DNA of 64,000 bases from NCBI RefSeq assembly GCF_001905795.1, contig NZ_LIXJ01000001.1, positions 558,001-622,000 of the forward strand, read 5' to 3'. Position numbers and translations under genes: made by a program. The notes under the pieces were generated by a model. It had not been told where the DNA came from. It searched no databases and saw nothing but the letters and a program-made list of their open reading frames with translations. The stretch's first letter is position 1; every line of letters starts with the position of its first letter. Below, in pieces: positions 62,868-64,000 of this stretch. The DNA comes from Streptomyces sp. CB01580. Lineage in GTDB: Bacteria > Actinomycetota > Actinomycetes > Streptomycetales > Streptomycetaceae.

Positions 62868-64000
62868 CTAGACAAGCACGGGGGTGTGTACGGAGTTCTT
62901 CTCGACGCTCTCCTGAACCGCCGCGAGCACCCGCTGGATCTGGAGTCCGTCGGCGAACGACGGTGCGGGGGCGGTCCCTTCGGCGATCGTCCGCACCAGG
63001 TCGCGGGCCTGGTGGACGAAGGTGTGCTCGTATCCGAGGGCGTGGCCCGGCGGCCACCACGCCTCCAGGTAGGGATGCTCGGGCTCGGTCACGAGGATGC
63101 GCCGGAAGCCCGCCGTGGCAGCGGGTTCGGTGTGGTCGTGGAAGGACAGTTCGTTGAGGCGTTCCAGGTCGAAGGCGAGCGAACCGCGCTCCCCGTTGAT
63201 CTCCAGGCGCAACGCGTTCTTCCGTCCGGCGGCCATCCGGGTCGCCTCGAAGGAGGCCAGCGCACCGGAGGCGAACCGGCCGGTGAACACGGTCGCGTCG
63301 TCGACGGTCACCGCCCCGTCCCCGCCGCCTCCCTGCCCGTCCCGGCCGTCGTCCCCGTCCCGGTGCGCGTCGGTACCGACGGCCGCGGAGAGCGCGGCGG
63401 ACGACCCGGCCGGCAGCGGCCGTCGCGTCACGAACGTCCTGCTGACCGCCGACACCCCGGTCAACGGCTCCCCCGCCAGGTGCTGCGCCAGATCGACGAT
63501 GTGCGCGCCCAGGTCGCCGAGTGCCCCCGAACCCGCCCGCTCCCGTCGCAGCCGCCAGGTGAGCGGTGCTCCGGGATCGACGAGCCAGTCCTGGAGGTAG
63601 GCGGCGCGGACGTGGCGCAGGGCGCCGATCCGGCCCTCGCCGATCAGCCTTCGGGCGTAGCTGATCGCGGGCACCCTGCGGTAGTTGAAGCCCACCATGG
63701 CCACCTGGCCGCGGGCCGCCGCCCGTTCGGCCGCCTCGGCCATGACCTCGGCCTCGGCGACCGTGTTGGCCAGCGGCTTCTCGCACAGCACGTGCTTGCC
63801 GGCCTCCAGCGCGGCGATCGCGATCTCGGCATGGCTGTCGCCGGGGGTGCAGATGTCGACGAGCTGTACGTCGTCCCGGGCGACGAGGGCCCGCCAGTCG
63901 GTTTCCGCCGCCGCCCAGCCGTGGCGGGCCGCCGCCGCGTCGACCGCCGCCCGGTCGCGTCCGCAGATCGCGGCGAGCACCGGTCTCATCGGCAGCTCGA
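62868..64000 (-). CDS. Gfo/Idh/MocA-family oxidoreductase, 5' end missing
   Basis: The C-terminal 377 or so residues are visible; the N-terminal Rossmann GxGxxG lies beyond base 64000. VDICTPGDSHAEIAIAALEA, KHVLCEKPLANTVAEAEVM (catalytic Lys in EKPL), MVGFNYRRVPA and GSGALGDLGAHIVDLAQHL are family blocks. Near residue 210 a Gly/Asp-rich insert (HRDGDDGRDGQGGGGDG) is unusual. These enzymes oxidise sugars or inositols with NAD(P). An ATG at 63989 is inside the frame and is not the start. It heads the operon with the barrel protein. Confidence 0.9.
   Translation of the reverse strand, partial: ELPMRPVLAAICGRDRAAVDAAAARHGWAAAETDWRALVARDDVQLVDICTPGDSHAEIAIAALEAGKHVLCEKPLANTVAEAEVMAEAAERAAARGQVAMVGFNYRRVPAISYARRLIGEGRIGALRHVRAAYLQDWLVDPGAPLTWRLRRERAGSGALGDLGAHIVDLAQHLAGEPLTGVSAVSRTFVTRRPLPAGSSAALSAAVGTDAHRDGDDGRDGQGGGGDGAVTVDDATVFTGRFASGALASFEATRMAAGRKNALRLEINGERGSLAFDLERLNELSFHDHTEPAATAGFRRILVTEPEHPYLEAWWPPGHALGYEHTFVHQARDLVRTIAEGTAPAPSFADGLQIQRVLAAVQESVEKNSVHTPVLV

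Overview
The window is high-GC DNA with GC-rich codon third positions, GTG/TTG starts, many 1-4 bp start/stop overlaps, rare TTA codons, DUF397/XRE pairs, CYP157/CYP154 P450s and AfsR-type NTPase-TPR proteins. All of this points to the chromosome of a Streptomyces or close relative. Both ends cut through genes: a pcaB-type lyase at the left and a Gfo/Idh/MocA oxidoreductase at the right.

Layout. (1) 1-6.7 kb: catabolism. It holds the end of a 3-carboxymuconate cycloisomerase gene, a broken DUF3105 remnant overlapping a DUF305 gene, and a xylose module (ROK repressor, xylA, xylB) with xylA and xylB divergent from a shared 309 bp control region. (2) 6.8-24.2 kb: secreted, membrane, redox and signalling genes. 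These are a VWA protein with a membrane partner, a lone P450, a DUF4232 protein, a coupled CYP157-CYP154 pair, a GT-B-like protein with a 7-bp repeat tract inside its frame, an NB-ARC/TPR protein, a sphingomyelinase, an OmpR-type two-component system, and a surface protein beside a class F sortase. (3) 24.3-36.9 kb: a defence island. It has a GmrSD-like DUF262/HNH nuclease, a DndB/DGQHR-like protein, an HTH-N6-methylase with a specificity-like tail, and a complete type I system (hsdM-hsdS-hsdR), closed by a strong hairpin. (4) 36.9-48.6 kb: accessory regulators and enzymes. These are DUF397/XRE/anti-sigma-like genes, an SDR, a beta-helix protein with a channel-like tail, two coupled P-loop kinases, a Ser/Thr kinase with TPRs, a helicase with a RelE-like N-terminus, and two coupled ATP-grasp ligases. 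The region ends at tRNA-Leu(GAG). (5) 48.9-57.4 kb: a tightly packed eight-gene operon on the minus strand that matches the Ebo (EboA/B/C/E/F) cluster but carries an inositol-3-phosphate synthase where EboD would be expected. (6) 57.6-64 kb: a large secreted sorbosone dehydrogenase/PKD/CBM/ThuA/DUF1080 protein, a sugar-phosphate isomerase-like protein and an oxidoreductase, together resembling 3-keto-sugar metabolism.

The regions most worth following up are the Ebo-like cyclitol/prenyl cluster, the DGQ-motif proteins around the HTH-methylase, the kinase/RelE-like-helicase pair, and the heptanucleotide tract that could phase-vary a GT-B-like protein.
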